42,809 nucleotides of DNA from Candidatus Scatousia excrementigallinarum (lineage in GTDB: Bacteria; Cyanobacteriota; Vampirovibrionia; Gastranaerophilales; Gastranaerophilaceae), in the NCBI GenBank assembly GCA_018711035.1, contig DVIU01000281.1, forward strand, positions 1 to 42,809. Reading direction: 5' to 3'. How positions within the stretch are numbered: position 1 is the first letter of the stretch; each line of letters starts with the position of its first letter. Under the pieces are notes generated by a model. That model worked only from the letters and a program-made list of their open reading frames with translations, was not told the origin of the DNA and searched no databases. Position numbers and translations under genes: made by a program. Positions 1-7,382 of the stretch are shown here, in pieces.

Positions 1-395
1 AAACCCCGACTATTCTGGTTGACAGAGATAAGTTTATGCAGATTATGACTAACTTGATTGAAAATGCAGCCAAGTATTCAGATGAACATTCTACAGTGCG
101 AATTAAATCAGGTTTTTGCAAAAATTGTGAATTTGTTTCCATAAAAATTATTGATAACGGGGTCGGCATTTCAGAAGCAGATTACGAGAAAATATTTACC
201 AAATTTTCCAGAATAGATAATCCTCTGACAAGAAAAGTTCAAGGCAGCGGTCTCGGACTGTATATAACCAAAAGTCTTGTTGAAAAAATGAAAGGCGATA
301 TTTCTGTTAAATCGGAAAACGGCGAAACTACTTTTGAAGTAAGATTCCCTGTTTGTAATATCGAAGCCGCTGCGAGGGAAAAATGCAGACAGTAA
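1..395 (+). CDS. Sensor histidine kinase, C-terminal part (5' truncated)
   Basis: Cut by the left edge: the frame is open from base 3, so the ATG at 36 is internal. Only the ATP-binding (HATPase_c) domain is visible: N box NLIENAAKYS, G1 box DNGVGI, F box IFTKFSRID and G2 box GSGLGLYI. These bind Mg-ATP, from which the kinase phosphorylates its own histidine; the DHp and sensor domains lie outside the window, so the signal is unknown. The stop codon overlaps the start of the next gene, a receiver protein, by 13 bases, so the two form a co-translated two-component pair. The family assignment is secure; the partnership is inferred from the overlap. Confidence 0.93.
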   Translation, partial: TPTILVDRDKFMQIMTNLIENAAKYSDEHSTVRIKSGFCKNCEFVSIKIIDNGVGISEADYEKIFTKFSRIDNPLTRKVQGSGLGLYITKSLVEKMKGDISVKSENGETTFEVRFPVCNIEAAAREKCRQ

Positions 396-1681
396 CTTTA
401 ATTATCGATAAAAGACGCGAACTTTCCGTTAAATATAAAAAATTGCTTGAAAATCAGTATTCATTTGTTTCGATTTCTAAAAATCTGATTTCTGCAATGA
501 AAACAATTCAGGATAAAGAACCTGATTTGATTATAATTTCAGACAGTATTGACAGCGATTTGTCAGATTACTGCAAAAAAATTCGTGCACTTACTTACAA
601 TATGCGGCCTGTTATAATCGCTATGTCTAAATCTGCGGAACTTGATGACAGAATAAAGGTGCTTGAAAGCGGAGCAGACGATTTTATAAGTGAACCTGTT
701 AATTCGGATGAGTTTGTTATGCGTATAAAAGCGCATTTAAGACGTGAATTTGAATCAAATCTTGATTCAAAAAAAATGCTCCCTAATAAGAATTATTCAT
801 TGCGTGCTCTTAAACGTACTGTTACTTCAAACAGACCGTGGGCATGTCTTTATGTTACGGTAGAAAATTTTAACAATTATAGTGAAAGCTATACGAAACT
901 TGCCTCGGATAAACTTTTGCAAACATATACGGCAATTATATCTTCTGCTTTGAGTGAAAATGATTATCTCGGTTCTCTCGCTGATAATGAATTTCTGATT
1001 ATTACAGATTCATATAAAGCCGAAAAGGTTGCTAACTTCTTAACCTTTGCTTTTGATACGGTAATTCAAAAATTCTATTCTCCGCAGGATTTAAAGCGCG
1101 GATACATGATTATGCAAGGTGATGAACAGGCCGGCAGGCGTTGTGATTTTATGCATACTACAATAGGAATTGTTACAAACGAATTTAATAAATACAATGA
1201 TGCAAGACAAATTCTTGCTTCATTGACAAATATTCATTCTATAGCAAATCTGCCGTCAAAATCCAATTATCTCATTGAGCGTGCTAAAATTTCAGCTCAG
1301 GACGCTGTGTTGGAAAAAGATTACAACAAAAAAATCCTGATAATTGAAACGGATGAAGCAATGAAGCTTCTTTTATCGACAATTCTTAATATGCAGGGAT
1401 ACGAAGTTAAATCTTCAGAAAGTTTTGATGAAAACAACCCTGTTCCTGCAATCATAATTCTTGATGCAGGCGATTCTGAGAATAAATGCGGGCTTGAGAT
1501 TTGCAGAAGAATAAAGAATAATCCTAAATACAAAGATTCAAAGCTTATTATAACATCCATATACCATGATAAAGAACTTGTACTTGATTCGGGTGCTGAC
1601 TTATATTTGCCTAAACCGTTTGAAATTGCAAGTCTTATTAAATGGGTAGAGGTGTTTATTAAAGAAGTAAATAATATCTGA
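383..1681 (+). CDS. REC - degenerate GGDEF-like - REC response regulator
   Basis: 432 aa. Residues 1-120 form a receiver domain with putative phospho-acceptor D54 (IIISDS), but the conserved lysine before Pro is glutamate (ISEPV, E104). The middle (about 145-305) resembles a GGDEF domain in its fold-like pattern (WACLYVTVENFNNYSES..., GSLADNEFLII), but the GGDEF signature is replaced by LADNE, so cyclase activity is unlikely. Residues about 313-432 are a second receiver with IIILDAG and an intact LPKPFE lysine. There is no DNA-binding domain, so output is probably by protein contact. It overlaps the upstream kinase gene by 13 bases and is followed by a hairpin. The REC calls are firm; the GGDEF relationship is a pattern judgement. 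Confidence 0.82.
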   Translation: MQTVTLIIDKRRELSVKYKKLLENQYSFVSISKNLISAMKTIQDKEPDLIIISDSIDSDLSDYCKKIRALTYNMRPVIIAMSKSAELDDRIKVLESGADDFISEPVNSDEFVMRIKAHLRREFESNLDSKKMLPNKNYSLRALKRTVTSNRPWACLYVTVENFNNYSESYTKLASDKLLQTYTAIISSALSENDYLGSLADNEFLIITDSYKAEKVANFLTFAFDTVIQKFYSPQDLKRGYMIMQGDEQAGRRCDFMHTTIGIVTNEFNKYNDARQILASLTNIHSIANLPSKSNYLIERAKISAQDAVLEKDYNKKILIIETDEAMKLLLSTILNMQGYEVKSSESFDENNPVPAIIILDAGDSENKCGLEICRRIKNNPKYKDSKLIITSIYHDKELVLDSGADLYLPKPFEIASLIKWVEVFIKEVNNI

Positions 1682-1706
1682 GAATTCCGTCGTGAAACAA
1701 TATATG

Positions 1707-1748
1707 AAAATAACGGACAAATTTTACTGCCCGTTATTGAAATTTTTG
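1707..1748 (+). terminator. Hairpin terminator after the two-component genes
   Basis: Inverted repeat AATAACGG (1709-1716) / CCGTTATT (1731-1738) with a 14-nt loop, followed by GAAATTTTTG. It could also serve the convergent RHH gene on the minus strand, because the A-rich left side gives a T-run there. Confidence 0.6.
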
Positions 1749-1770
1749 TGTAAAGATAAATTGTTAAACT

Positions 1771-1959
1771 TTAACCTAAAAGATTTTCCAAAATTTTTGC
1801 GTTATCCAGAGCTTTTCTGGACTGACTTACAGTAACCCGGCGCATGTATGTACGCAGAGCTTCGCGGATTAATTCGCTTCTAGTTCGCTGTTCATCATTA
1901 GCAAGACCATCTACTTTATTTAGAAATTCATCAGGCATAGTTACTAAAATTTTGGCCAT
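1771..1959 (-). CDS. Ribbon-helix-helix (CopG-like) protein
   Basis: 62 aa. The N-terminal strand AKILVTMPDEFLNKVDGLA followed by RTRSELIREALRTYMRR is the typical RHH DNA-binding fold (basic strand, then helix A and helix B with SELIREAL). Such proteins bind operators as dimers and often act as antitoxins or small repressors. A clear AGGAGG lies 10 nt before the ATG. No toxin gene is adjacent: the next genes are a two-component pair and an Hsp20-like gene. It is therefore an orphan regulator or a solitary antitoxin. The family call is good; the target is unknown. Confidence 0.85.
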   Translation of the reverse strand: MAKILVTMPDEFLNKVDGLANDEQRTRSELIREALRTYMRRVTVSQSRKALDNAKILENLLG

Positions 1960-2079
1960 TTCACTAACCCTCCTAATTGATACAATAATATTTTAACATA
2001 TCTTTTATATTTCCGCAATATCTCCTTAAATAAATTGTTAAATCAGCCTTGTAGCAGGAGGTTTGGATTATAAATTCAT

Positions 2080-2112
2080 GTCTAGACGGATTAGCCCGAT
2101 ACGGCTATAGAC
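2080..2112 (+). other. Stem-loop in the leader of the Hsp20-like gene
   Basis: GTCTA (2080-2084) pairs with TAGAC (2108-2112), and TAGCC (2092-2096) pairs with GGCTA (2103-2107), leaving a 6-nt loop and a 7-nt bulge. It lies in the 209-bp gap between the divergent RHH and Hsp20-like genes. Its role is unknown; it does not cover the ribosome binding site at about 2155. Confidence 0.35.
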
Positions 2113-2168
2113 AAAAATTACAAAGTTGAAATATCATAATTTTGTTAATTTAAGAAAGGAGTTTTCGG

Positions 2169-2690
2169 ATGGACGAACACAATCATTATGATAATTGCTT
2201 TTTATGCAATCATCCAATTTTAAAACACACTCTTATAGGCATTCTTGTATTCTTAGGTGCTTTCGCAGCTTTTTATGTTGTGACAGACTGGCATTTTAAA
2301 AGAATGCTTGACCCTGCTGTACAAATGAGAAAAATGGAAAAAATGATGCTTCACGACCAGCGTAAAATGGACAACATGATTAGACGTGAGGCCCGTAAAG
2401 ATTTTCAATTTGAAAGAAAAGCGGAAAATTTTATCCGCGTAGAAAAAAATGCAGATAATTATAAAATTATAATTGATTTGCGTCCGTTTGATAATGATGA
2501 AAAGAATGTTGAAGTTACGGCAAACGGAAATGTATTAACGGTTACAGCAGCGGGAGAATCTAAAAAACACGGGCATGAGATGATTACAAAAGTTTCTCAA
2601 AACTTTATGTTTGATGATAATGTTGATTTAAGCAAAATCAATAAAATAAGAGAAGGTCACGATTATATCATCTTTGTACCGGTTGAATAG
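2169..2690 (+). CDS. Membrane-anchored Hsp20/alpha-crystallin-like protein
   Basis: 173 aa. The N-terminus carries a CxxC (CFLC, residues 15-18) and then one membrane helix (about 25-45, TLIGILVFLGAFAAFYVVTDW). A charged Met/Lys/Arg-rich stretch follows (about 50-90). The C-terminal 90 residues (FIRVEKNADNYKIIIDLRPFD...GNVLTVTAAGE...SQNFMFDDNVDLSKI) read as an alpha-crystallin domain, that is, a small heat-shock holdase. With one helix near the N-terminus the domain could lie on either side of the membrane. The ribosome site AAAGGAG sits 7 nt before the ATG. The usual Hsp20 C-terminal IxI motif is not evident. The domain call is by pattern and moderately sure. Confidence 0.7.
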   Translation: MDEHNHYDNCFLCNHPILKHTLIGILVFLGAFAAFYVVTDWHFKRMLDPAVQMRKMEKMMLHDQRKMDNMIRREARKDFQFERKAENFIRVEKNADNYKIIIDLRPFDNDEKNVEVTANGNVLTVTAAGESKKHGHEMITKVSQNFMFDDNVDLSKINKIREGHDYIIFVPVE

Positions 2691-2710
2691 ATGTCATTAA
2701 AAACTTTATA

Positions 2711-2745
2711 CAGAAATGCCCGTTATTCTTCGGGCATTTTCTGTT
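2711..2745 (+). terminator. Rho-independent terminator
   Basis: AGAAATGCCCG (2712-2722) / CGGGCATTTTCT (2731-2742) with an 8-nt loop and T-rich 3' arm. It closes the Hsp20-like gene. Confidence 0.85.
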
Positions 2746-2762
2746 TGTGGTAGAATTCGTTT

Positions 2763-3146
2763 ATGAAAAGAATTTTGATTGTAGACGATTCTCCTAACTG
2801 GGTTAGATATCACGAAAATGCTTTAAGAATGCTGTTTTCAGATAATGTAATGATTTATACGGCTGATTCGGCAGCGGAAGGAGTTGAAAAACTTATGCTT
2901 TCGCTTGATGAGCCTTATGATGTGATATTAACGGACATGCAGATGGAATCGGATTATTTGCCTCTGTATGCAGGAGAGTGGTTTATTAAACAAATAAGAT
3001 TTTTAAAAGAATATAAAAATACAAAAATAGTTATAATTTCGGCGGCTTCTGATATTAAAACAATTGCTGATAAATACGGAGTTGACTATATTCCAAAATA
3101 TAATTGCAGAAATGAAGGGGCTTACGATAAGATTGGAGATTTATGA
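2763..3146 (+). CDS. Single-domain response regulator (receiver only)
   Basis: 127 aa, entirely a receiver domain: acidic pair D8/D9 (LIVDDS), phospho-acceptor D58 (VILTDMQME), S93 (VIISAAS) and K112 (YIPKY) are all in place. It has no output domain, so it would act through protein contacts or as a phosphate shuttle. There is no Shine-Dalgarno; an extended -10 (TGG then TAGAAT at 2751-2756) lies 6 nt before the ATG, so the mRNA is probably leaderless. Its last four bases overlap the start of the parvulin gene (ATGA), which implies coupled translation. The family is secure; the cognate kinase is not in the window. Confidence 0.88.
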   Translation: MKRILIVDDSPNWVRYHENALRMLFSDNVMIYTADSAAEGVEKLMLSLDEPYDVILTDMQMESDYLPLYAGEWFIKQIRFLKEYKNTKIVIISAASDIKTIADKYGVDYIPKYNCRNEGAYDKIGDL

Positions 3147-3493
3147 TTAAAAGTTTAACAAAAGTTTTAGCGGTTCTGGTTTTATTAACAGGTATTTCAT
3201 ACGCAGCCGATGATGTTTCGCAGGTATGCGCAAGCCATATTCTGGTTAAAACTGCCGCAGAAGCCGTACAAATAAAAAAGGATATTGATAACGGCGGTGA
3301 TTTTGCGACTTATGCACGTTTGTATTCTTTGTGTCCGTCTTCACAAAACGGGGGACAGCTCGGCTGTTTCGGCCGCGGCCAGATGGTGCCTGAGTTTGAA
3401 CGAAAAGCATTTTCAATGAATGTTGGAGAAGTCTCCGACCCTGTTATGACACAGTTCGGATGGCATTTGATTAAAGTTGATGATAAAAAATAA
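3143..3493 (+). CDS. Secreted parvulin-type peptidyl-prolyl isomerase
   Basis: 116 aa. Signal peptide about 1-21 (hydrophobic core LTKVLAVLVLLTGISYA, cleavage after AYA). The rest is one parvulin (rotamase) domain: CASHILVKTAAEA..., GGDFATYARLYSLCPSSQNGGQLGCFGRGQMVPEFE, and the closing FGWHLIKVDD, matching the PpiC/SurA/PrsA family. It would catalyse cis-trans isomerisation at proline during folding outside the cytoplasm. It is much shorter than PrsA or SurA and has no chaperone arms. The ATGA overlap with the receiver gene upstream indicates one operon, although the functional link is unclear. Confidence 0.9.
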   Translation: MIKSLTKVLAVLVLLTGISYAADDVSQVCASHILVKTAAEAVQIKKDIDNGGDFATYARLYSLCPSSQNGGQLGCFGRGQMVPEFERKAFSMNVGEVSDPVMTQFGWHLIKVDDKK

Positions 3494-3496
3494 TCA

Positions 3497-4702
3497 TCAG
3501 ATTTTAGAACGGTGAACCAGTTTTAACAGTCCTTGTTTATTAAGTCCGTCGAGAATGTGAAAATTCAAAAGATTCCTGAAATCGTACATTGCAGGTGTAA
3601 ATGAAGACATGGACTGTTTTGTGGTTTTAACTTTTTTTGCCATTTCTTTGACTTTTTTCATATCGTGAATTAAGCCTGTTTTAAATTGATCCGGTTTATA
3701 AATAGTCCACATTTCGTGAGGATAGTAAGTAGAGCGGCATTCATTTGTGTTCTGGTTAAGAAGCATGTCACGGAAAACCTGATAATCCATATTATAAAAT
3801 TCCTGTTTGATTTCTTTTCTATAAGGGAAAAGTTTTTCCGGCATAGGTACAGAAGGTTCGGATATATATTCTGCATAAGGATTAAGGTCTTCCATATATT
3901 CCATTGAACCTATTCCGACAATTTGAATGGATTTTGCAAATTTTTCGAGAATACCTAAATCATCAGCATATCTTGACATTACATCAAGGAAAGAGCATGC
4001 CCCTTTTCCCGAGCAGATATAATCCGTTATTACGGTTTTTTTGCCTGTTTTTTCCATATTGTCGACAATTGTCTGCGGATCTGCTTTAATTCTTTTTAAA
4101 TATTTTCTGTATGCAAGTTCTTCTTTTTCTGTGGGCGCAATTTCATCCAATCTTTTCACTCCGTTGTAATCCGGTCTGTACCAGTACTTTGAAAATGCTA
4201 CAAATTTGTAATCGTCAATTCCGTCTTTCATCCATAATGCTGTGTTCAAAAACCATTTAGGACTTCTTCCCAGGCAGATTATAGGCTGCTCTTTGTATTT
4301 ATTATATACGTTTGAAATTTTAATAAAATTTTCCATTGATTTTTCGGTTTGCAACGGAAGATAAAGGAATTTTAAATCGGCAAGTTCGTTTTTATCAACA
4401 CTTCGCATGAACGTACTGTATTTTTTTCTGAATCTTTTTTTTGTATTTTCGTTCATGGCCATATATTCTTCGTAATCTATATGAGGAACGGTTCTGTTCG
4501 GGTCGAAAAATTCACCGAATGAAACGTTGGAATTATACCTGAAATCACACGGGATTTTTTTATTCCGGCAGTCAAAGACCGTGGCGGCAGGGGTAGGCGT
4601 TAACCCGTGATTATTAACGGCGTTCGGGTGGGCGTTAACCCGTGATGAATTTCCCTGAATGTTATAATTATTTTTGAATACTTGAACTCTTGAAACCTGC
4701 AT
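3497..4702 (-). CDS. Unrecognised protein with PRTase-like stretches
   Basis: 401 aa, no family recognised with certainty. An N-terminal polar tail (1-60) ends in NSNVSFGEFF. The central part has stretches reminiscent of phosphoribosyltransferase folds: EQPIICLGRSPKWFLNTALWM and KKTVITDYICSGKGACSFL (compare a PRPP loop of the form hhhhD...SGxT), but the second acidic residue is missing, so this is only a fold guess. The C-terminal half is charged and helical. There is no signal peptide or membrane helix. The ribosome site AAGGAG sits 7 nt before the ATG. It is transcribed divergently from prs, itself a PRPP enzyme. Two 16-bp direct repeats lie in its 5' end. Confidence 0.7.
   Translation of the reverse strand: MQVSRVQVFKNNYNIQGNSSRVNAHPNAVNNHGLTPTPAATVFDCRNKKIPCDFRYNSNVSFGEFFDPNRTVPHIDYEEYMAMNENTKKRFRKKYSTFMRSVDKNELADLKFLYLPLQTEKSMENFIKISNVYNKYKEQPIICLGRSPKWFLNTALWMKDGIDDYKFVAFSKYWYRPDYNGVKRLDEIAPTEKEELAYRKYLKRIKADPQTIVDNMEKTGKKTVITDYICSGKGACSFLDVMSRYADDLGILEKFAKSIQIVGIGSMEYMEDLNPYAEYISEPSVPMPEKLFPYRKEIKQEFYNMDYQVFRDMLLNQNTNECRSTYYPHEMWTIYKPDQFKTGLIHDMKKVKEMAKKVKTTKQSMSSFTPAMYDFRNLLNFHILDGLNKQGLLKLVHRSKI
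4596..4646. repeat. 16-bp direct repeat inside the unknown 401-aa gene
   Basis: GGCGTTAACCCGTGAT occurs at 4596-4611 and again, identical, at 4631-4646. The copies are 35 bp apart, so they are read in different frames of the gene (SRVNA versus NHGLTP on the minus strand). Confidence 0.85.
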
Positions 4703-4730
4703 AATTTCTCCTTTTTTCTTTCCAAAACTC

Positions 4731-4775
4731 GGAAAAATATTTTTTTGCTACCCGCCGGCAAAAAAATATTTTTTC
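4731..4775. repeat. Long A/T-rich inverted repeat
   Basis: The arms are 4731-4748 and 4758-4775. They contain AAAAATATTTTTTTGC and its complement and are nearly perfect over 17 bp, with a GC-rich 9-nt loop (TACCCGCCG). It lies between the divergent unknown gene and prs, in the probable leader of the former. Confidence 0.8.
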
Positions 4776-4826
4776 GTGTTTTGTACTTCATACGTACCAA
4801 ATTTTTAATATTACTTAAAATTAATA

Positions 4827-4855
4827 TTGTAATTTGTTTTGTACGAGATTATAAT
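4827..4855 (+). promoter_or_regulatory. Sigma-70-type promoter of prs
   Basis: -35 TTGTAA (4827-4832), 17-bp spacer, -10 TATAAT (4850-4855). The start codon follows 38 nt later. Confidence 0.7.
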
Positions 4856-4893
4856 AATCCATGCGGTGAGTAACAGAAAGGATAATATTCAAA

Positions 4894-5904
4894 ATGGTAT
4901 TAGAAATGGCTTTTCCTCAACTGGAACGTGCAATCAACCCGACTCATGATATAAGACTTTTCGCAGGTCGTTCAAATTCTAAACTTGCACAGGAAATTGC
5001 TGATTATTTAGGCACAACAATCGGGCCTATGGTTATCAAAAATTTTGCAGACGGAGAAATTTATGTTCAGGTTAAGGAAAGTGTCCGCGGCGACGATGTA
5101 TTTATTATCCAGCCGCTCTGTAATCCGGTAAATGAAAATTTAATGGAATTACTTATCATCATTGACGCATTTAAACGTGCCAGTGCAAAGACTATTACGG
5201 CTGTTATTCCTTACTATGGTTATGCAAGACAGGACAGAAAAACATCCGGTCGCGAAGCCATTACTGCGAAACTTGTTGCAGACCTTTTGACAACTGCCGG
5301 TGCTGACAGAGTTCTGGCAATGGATTTGCATACGGGCCAAATTCAGGGATTTTTCAATATTCTTGTTGACCATATATTTGCAACTCCTATTCTTGTGAAT
5401 TATATAAAAAGTTTGAATATTAATCCTGATGATATGGTAGCCGTAAGCCCTGATACAGGCGGTGTACAAAGAACAAGACACTTTTCAAAAGCTATAGGGT
5501 GTTCACTTGCTATTATTGATAAACGCCGCGACAAACACAATGAAGCAATTGCTTCTCACGTTATCGGTGATGTTAAAGATAAAGTTTGTGTAATGTTTGA
5601 CGATATGATTGATACTGCGGGTACTATTTGTGAAGCTGCAAAACTTCTTAAACGCGAAGGGGCAAAAGATGTTTACGTATGCGCAGCTCACCCTGTATTT
5701 TCAGGCCCTGCCGTTGAAAGAATTGCGAATGCGCCAATTAAAGAATGTATAGTAACAAATACAATTCCTCTTGATATGGATAAAATGCCTTCGAATATTA
5801 AACAGCTTTCTGTAGCTCCTCTACTCGGACAGGCAATATCAAGAATTCATGATGATGAATCAGTAAGTTCATTATTTGGTTTTGAAAAAGATATGCAAGT
5901 TTAA
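4894..5904 (+). CDS. prs: Ribose-phosphate pyrophosphokinase (PRPP synthetase)
   Basis: 336 aa. Makes PRPP from ribose 5-phosphate and ATP, feeding purine, pyrimidine, NAD, His and Trp synthesis in the cytoplasm. Visible signatures: DIRLFAGRSNSKLAQEIADYLG at the N-terminus, the flexible-loop region YYGYARQDRKTSGREAIT, the family signature MDLHTGQIQGFF near residue 145, and the PRPP/ribose-phosphate loop MFDDMIDTAGTI near 230. It is about 20 residues longer than common forms because of the N-terminal MVLEMAFPQLERAINPTH; an alternative start at the second Met is possible. A clean promoter lies upstream and a strong terminator downstream, so it is probably monocistronic. Confidence 0.97.
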   Translation: MVLEMAFPQLERAINPTHDIRLFAGRSNSKLAQEIADYLGTTIGPMVIKNFADGEIYVQVKESVRGDDVFIIQPLCNPVNENLMELLIIIDAFKRASAKTITAVIPYYGYARQDRKTSGREAITAKLVADLLTTAGADRVLAMDLHTGQIQGFFNILVDHIFATPILVNYIKSLNINPDDMVAVSPDTGGVQRTRHFSKAIGCSLAIIDKRRDKHNEAIASHVIGDVKDKVCVMFDDMIDTAGTICEAAKLLKREGAKDVYVCAAHPVFSGPAVERIANAPIKECIVTNTIPLDMDKMPSNIKQLSVAPLLGQAISRIHDDESVSSLFGFEKDMQV

Positions 5905-5934
5905 AAGTTAAAATAGCTGGAAGATGAAAAAGAC

Positions 5935-5964
5935 GAAAGCCGGCAGAAATGCCGGCTTTTTGTT
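5935..5964 (+). terminator. Rho-independent terminator of prs
   Basis: AAAGCCGGC (5936-5944) / GCCGGCTTT (from 5951) with loop AGAAAT, followed by a T-run. Confidence 0.92.
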
Positions 5965-6035
5965 TAGCAATAATGAAGGTGGGCCTCGCACGGTCTGCGG
6001 CGGCGGGAAGGGTTAGGCGATACCGGATTAAAATC

Positions 6036-6064
6036 TTGAAAAGAAATTTTGTTTTGTATAAAAT
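6036..6064 (+). promoter_or_regulatory. Promoter of pgk
   Basis: -35 TTGAAA (6036-6041), 17-bp spacer, -10 TAAAAT (6059-6064). The ribosome site AAGGAG is at about 6083. Confidence 0.65.
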
Positions 6065-6098
6065 TATTTTGCACAACATTTAAGAAGGAGACGCACAC

Positions 6099-7301
6099 AT
6101 GAAAAAATCAATTCAGGATTTAGGCGACGTAAAAGGTAAAAGAGCGTTGGTAAGAGTTGACGTTAATGTACCTTTGGACGCTGACAAAAACGTAACAGAC
6201 GATACAAGAATTCAGGCAATTATTCCAACAATTAAAGCTTTAAAAGAAAAAGGAGCTAAAATTATTTTGATGGCACACCTAGGCAGACCAAAAGGCGAAT
6301 GGAATACTGAATTTTCACTTGAACCTGTAGCAAAATATATGTCAAAAGTTCTTGGCGAAGACGTTTTATTTGTAAAAGAACCTGTAGGTGAAGGTGCAGA
6401 AAAAGCCCTTGAAGGTTTAAAAGACGGTCAGGTTGCGTTATTGGAAAACATTCGTTTCTATAAAGCTGAAGAAGCAAAAGATGATGATATGACTTTTGCA
6501 AATGAATTAGCAAAACTCGGTGATTTCTATGTAAATGACGCATTTGGCGCAGCACACAGAAACCATACTTCAACAGCAAAATTGGCTAAAGTTTTAAAAC
6601 CTGCTGTTTCAGGCTTGTTAATGGAAAAAGAATTGAGATGTTTGTCTCAAGCTCTTGATAATCCTACAAGACCATTTACGGCTGTTGTCGGTGGTGCAAA
6701 AGTTTCTTCAAAAATCGGAGTTTTGGAAAACTTGCTTGACAAAGTTGATAACATGATTATCGGCGGCGGTATGGCTTATACATTTGTAAAAGCTAACGGC
6801 GGCAAAATCGGTAATTCAATTTGCGAAGATGACCAGTTGGAAGTTGCAAAAGCTATTGAAAAGAAAGCTGCTGATAAAGGTGTAAAATTAGTTATGGCAA
6901 CTGACGTTCTTGCAACAGACGATTTCTCGGGCAACGGTACAAACAAATTCGTAAAAATTGACGAAATTCCTGACGGCTTTGAAGGCGTTGATGCAGGCCC
7001 TGATTCAAGAAAAGCATTTGCAGAAGTTCTTAAAGATTCAAAAACGATCCTTATGAACGGCCCTGTAGGTGCGTTTGAAAATCCTAAATTTGCAGAAGGT
7101 ACAAAAGCTGTATTGGAAGCAATTGTAGAAGCAACCAAAAACGGTGCTGTATCAGTTATTGGCGGTGGTGATTCAGTATCAGCAGCTAAAAAATTCTGCA
7201 AAGCTGAAGACTTTACTCACGTATCAACAGGCGGCGGAGCTTCTCTTGAATTTATCGAAGGAAAAGTTCTCCCTGGCGTTGCTGCGTTAGACGATAAGTA
7301 A
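6099..7301 (+). CDS. pgk: Phosphoglycerate kinase
   Basis: 400 aa, the normal length. Transfers the acyl phosphate of 1,3-bisphosphoglycerate to ADP (ATP-yielding step of glycolysis) in the cytoplasm. Seen: RALVRVDVNVPLD, LMAHLGRPKGE, LENIRFYKAEE, NDAFGAAHRNHTST, AVVGGAKVSSKIGVL, MNGPVGAFE and the nucleotide-site GGGDSVSAA...STGGGASLEF. AAGGAG lies 10 nt upstream of the ATG. It is flanked by its own promoter and terminator, apart from the other glycolytic gene in the window (tpiA at about 11.1-11.9 kb). The Lys and Glu codon choice looks like its neighbours, with no sign of transfer. Confidence 0.98.
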   Translation: MKKSIQDLGDVKGKRALVRVDVNVPLDADKNVTDDTRIQAIIPTIKALKEKGAKIILMAHLGRPKGEWNTEFSLEPVAKYMSKVLGEDVLFVKEPVGEGAEKALEGLKDGQVALLENIRFYKAEEAKDDDMTFANELAKLGDFYVNDAFGAAHRNHTSTAKLAKVLKPAVSGLLMEKELRCLSQALDNPTRPFTAVVGGAKVSSKIGVLENLLDKVDNMIIGGGMAYTFVKANGGKIGNSICEDDQLEVAKAIEKKAADKGVKLVMATDVLATDDFSGNGTNKFVKIDEIPDGFEGVDAGPDSRKAFAEVLKDSKTILMNGPVGAFENPKFAEGTKAVLEAIVEATKNGAVSVIGGGDSVSAAKKFCKAEDFTHVSTGGGASLEFIEGKVLPGVAALDDK

Positions 7302-7316
7302 TTATAATTTATATAT

Positions 7317-7353
7317 GAAAAGACTCCCGTTTATTGCGGGGGTCTTTTTTTGT
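7317..7353 (+). terminator. Rho-independent terminator of pgk
   Basis: AGACTCCCG (7321-7329) / CGGGGGTCT with one G-U pair and loop TTTATTG, then seven Ts. Confidence 0.9.
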
Positions 7354-7382
7354 GGTATGATAAAGAAAAAACGAGGAGTGTT

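Noticed and set aside
2078-2110. Ten-codon mini-frame (MSRRISPIRL) upstream of the Hsp20-like gene
   Set aside because: Distance to the GGAGG is too long and the sequence is better explained as a stem-loop.
4600-4800. 66-aa frame on the minus strand over the inverted repeat
   Set aside because: Shifted frame of the 401-aa gene start and its leader; no ribosome site.
5965-6035. GC-rich stretch before pgk as an RNA gene or riboswitch
   Set aside because: No recognised fold or consensus; similar GC patches with CCGGAT occur before other genes but are too weakly alike to call.
7350-7382. Upstream start for the UDP-glucuronate decarboxylase
   Set aside because: Lies in the pgk terminator and promoter; the ATG at 7383 has GAGGAG and gives the normal N-terminus.
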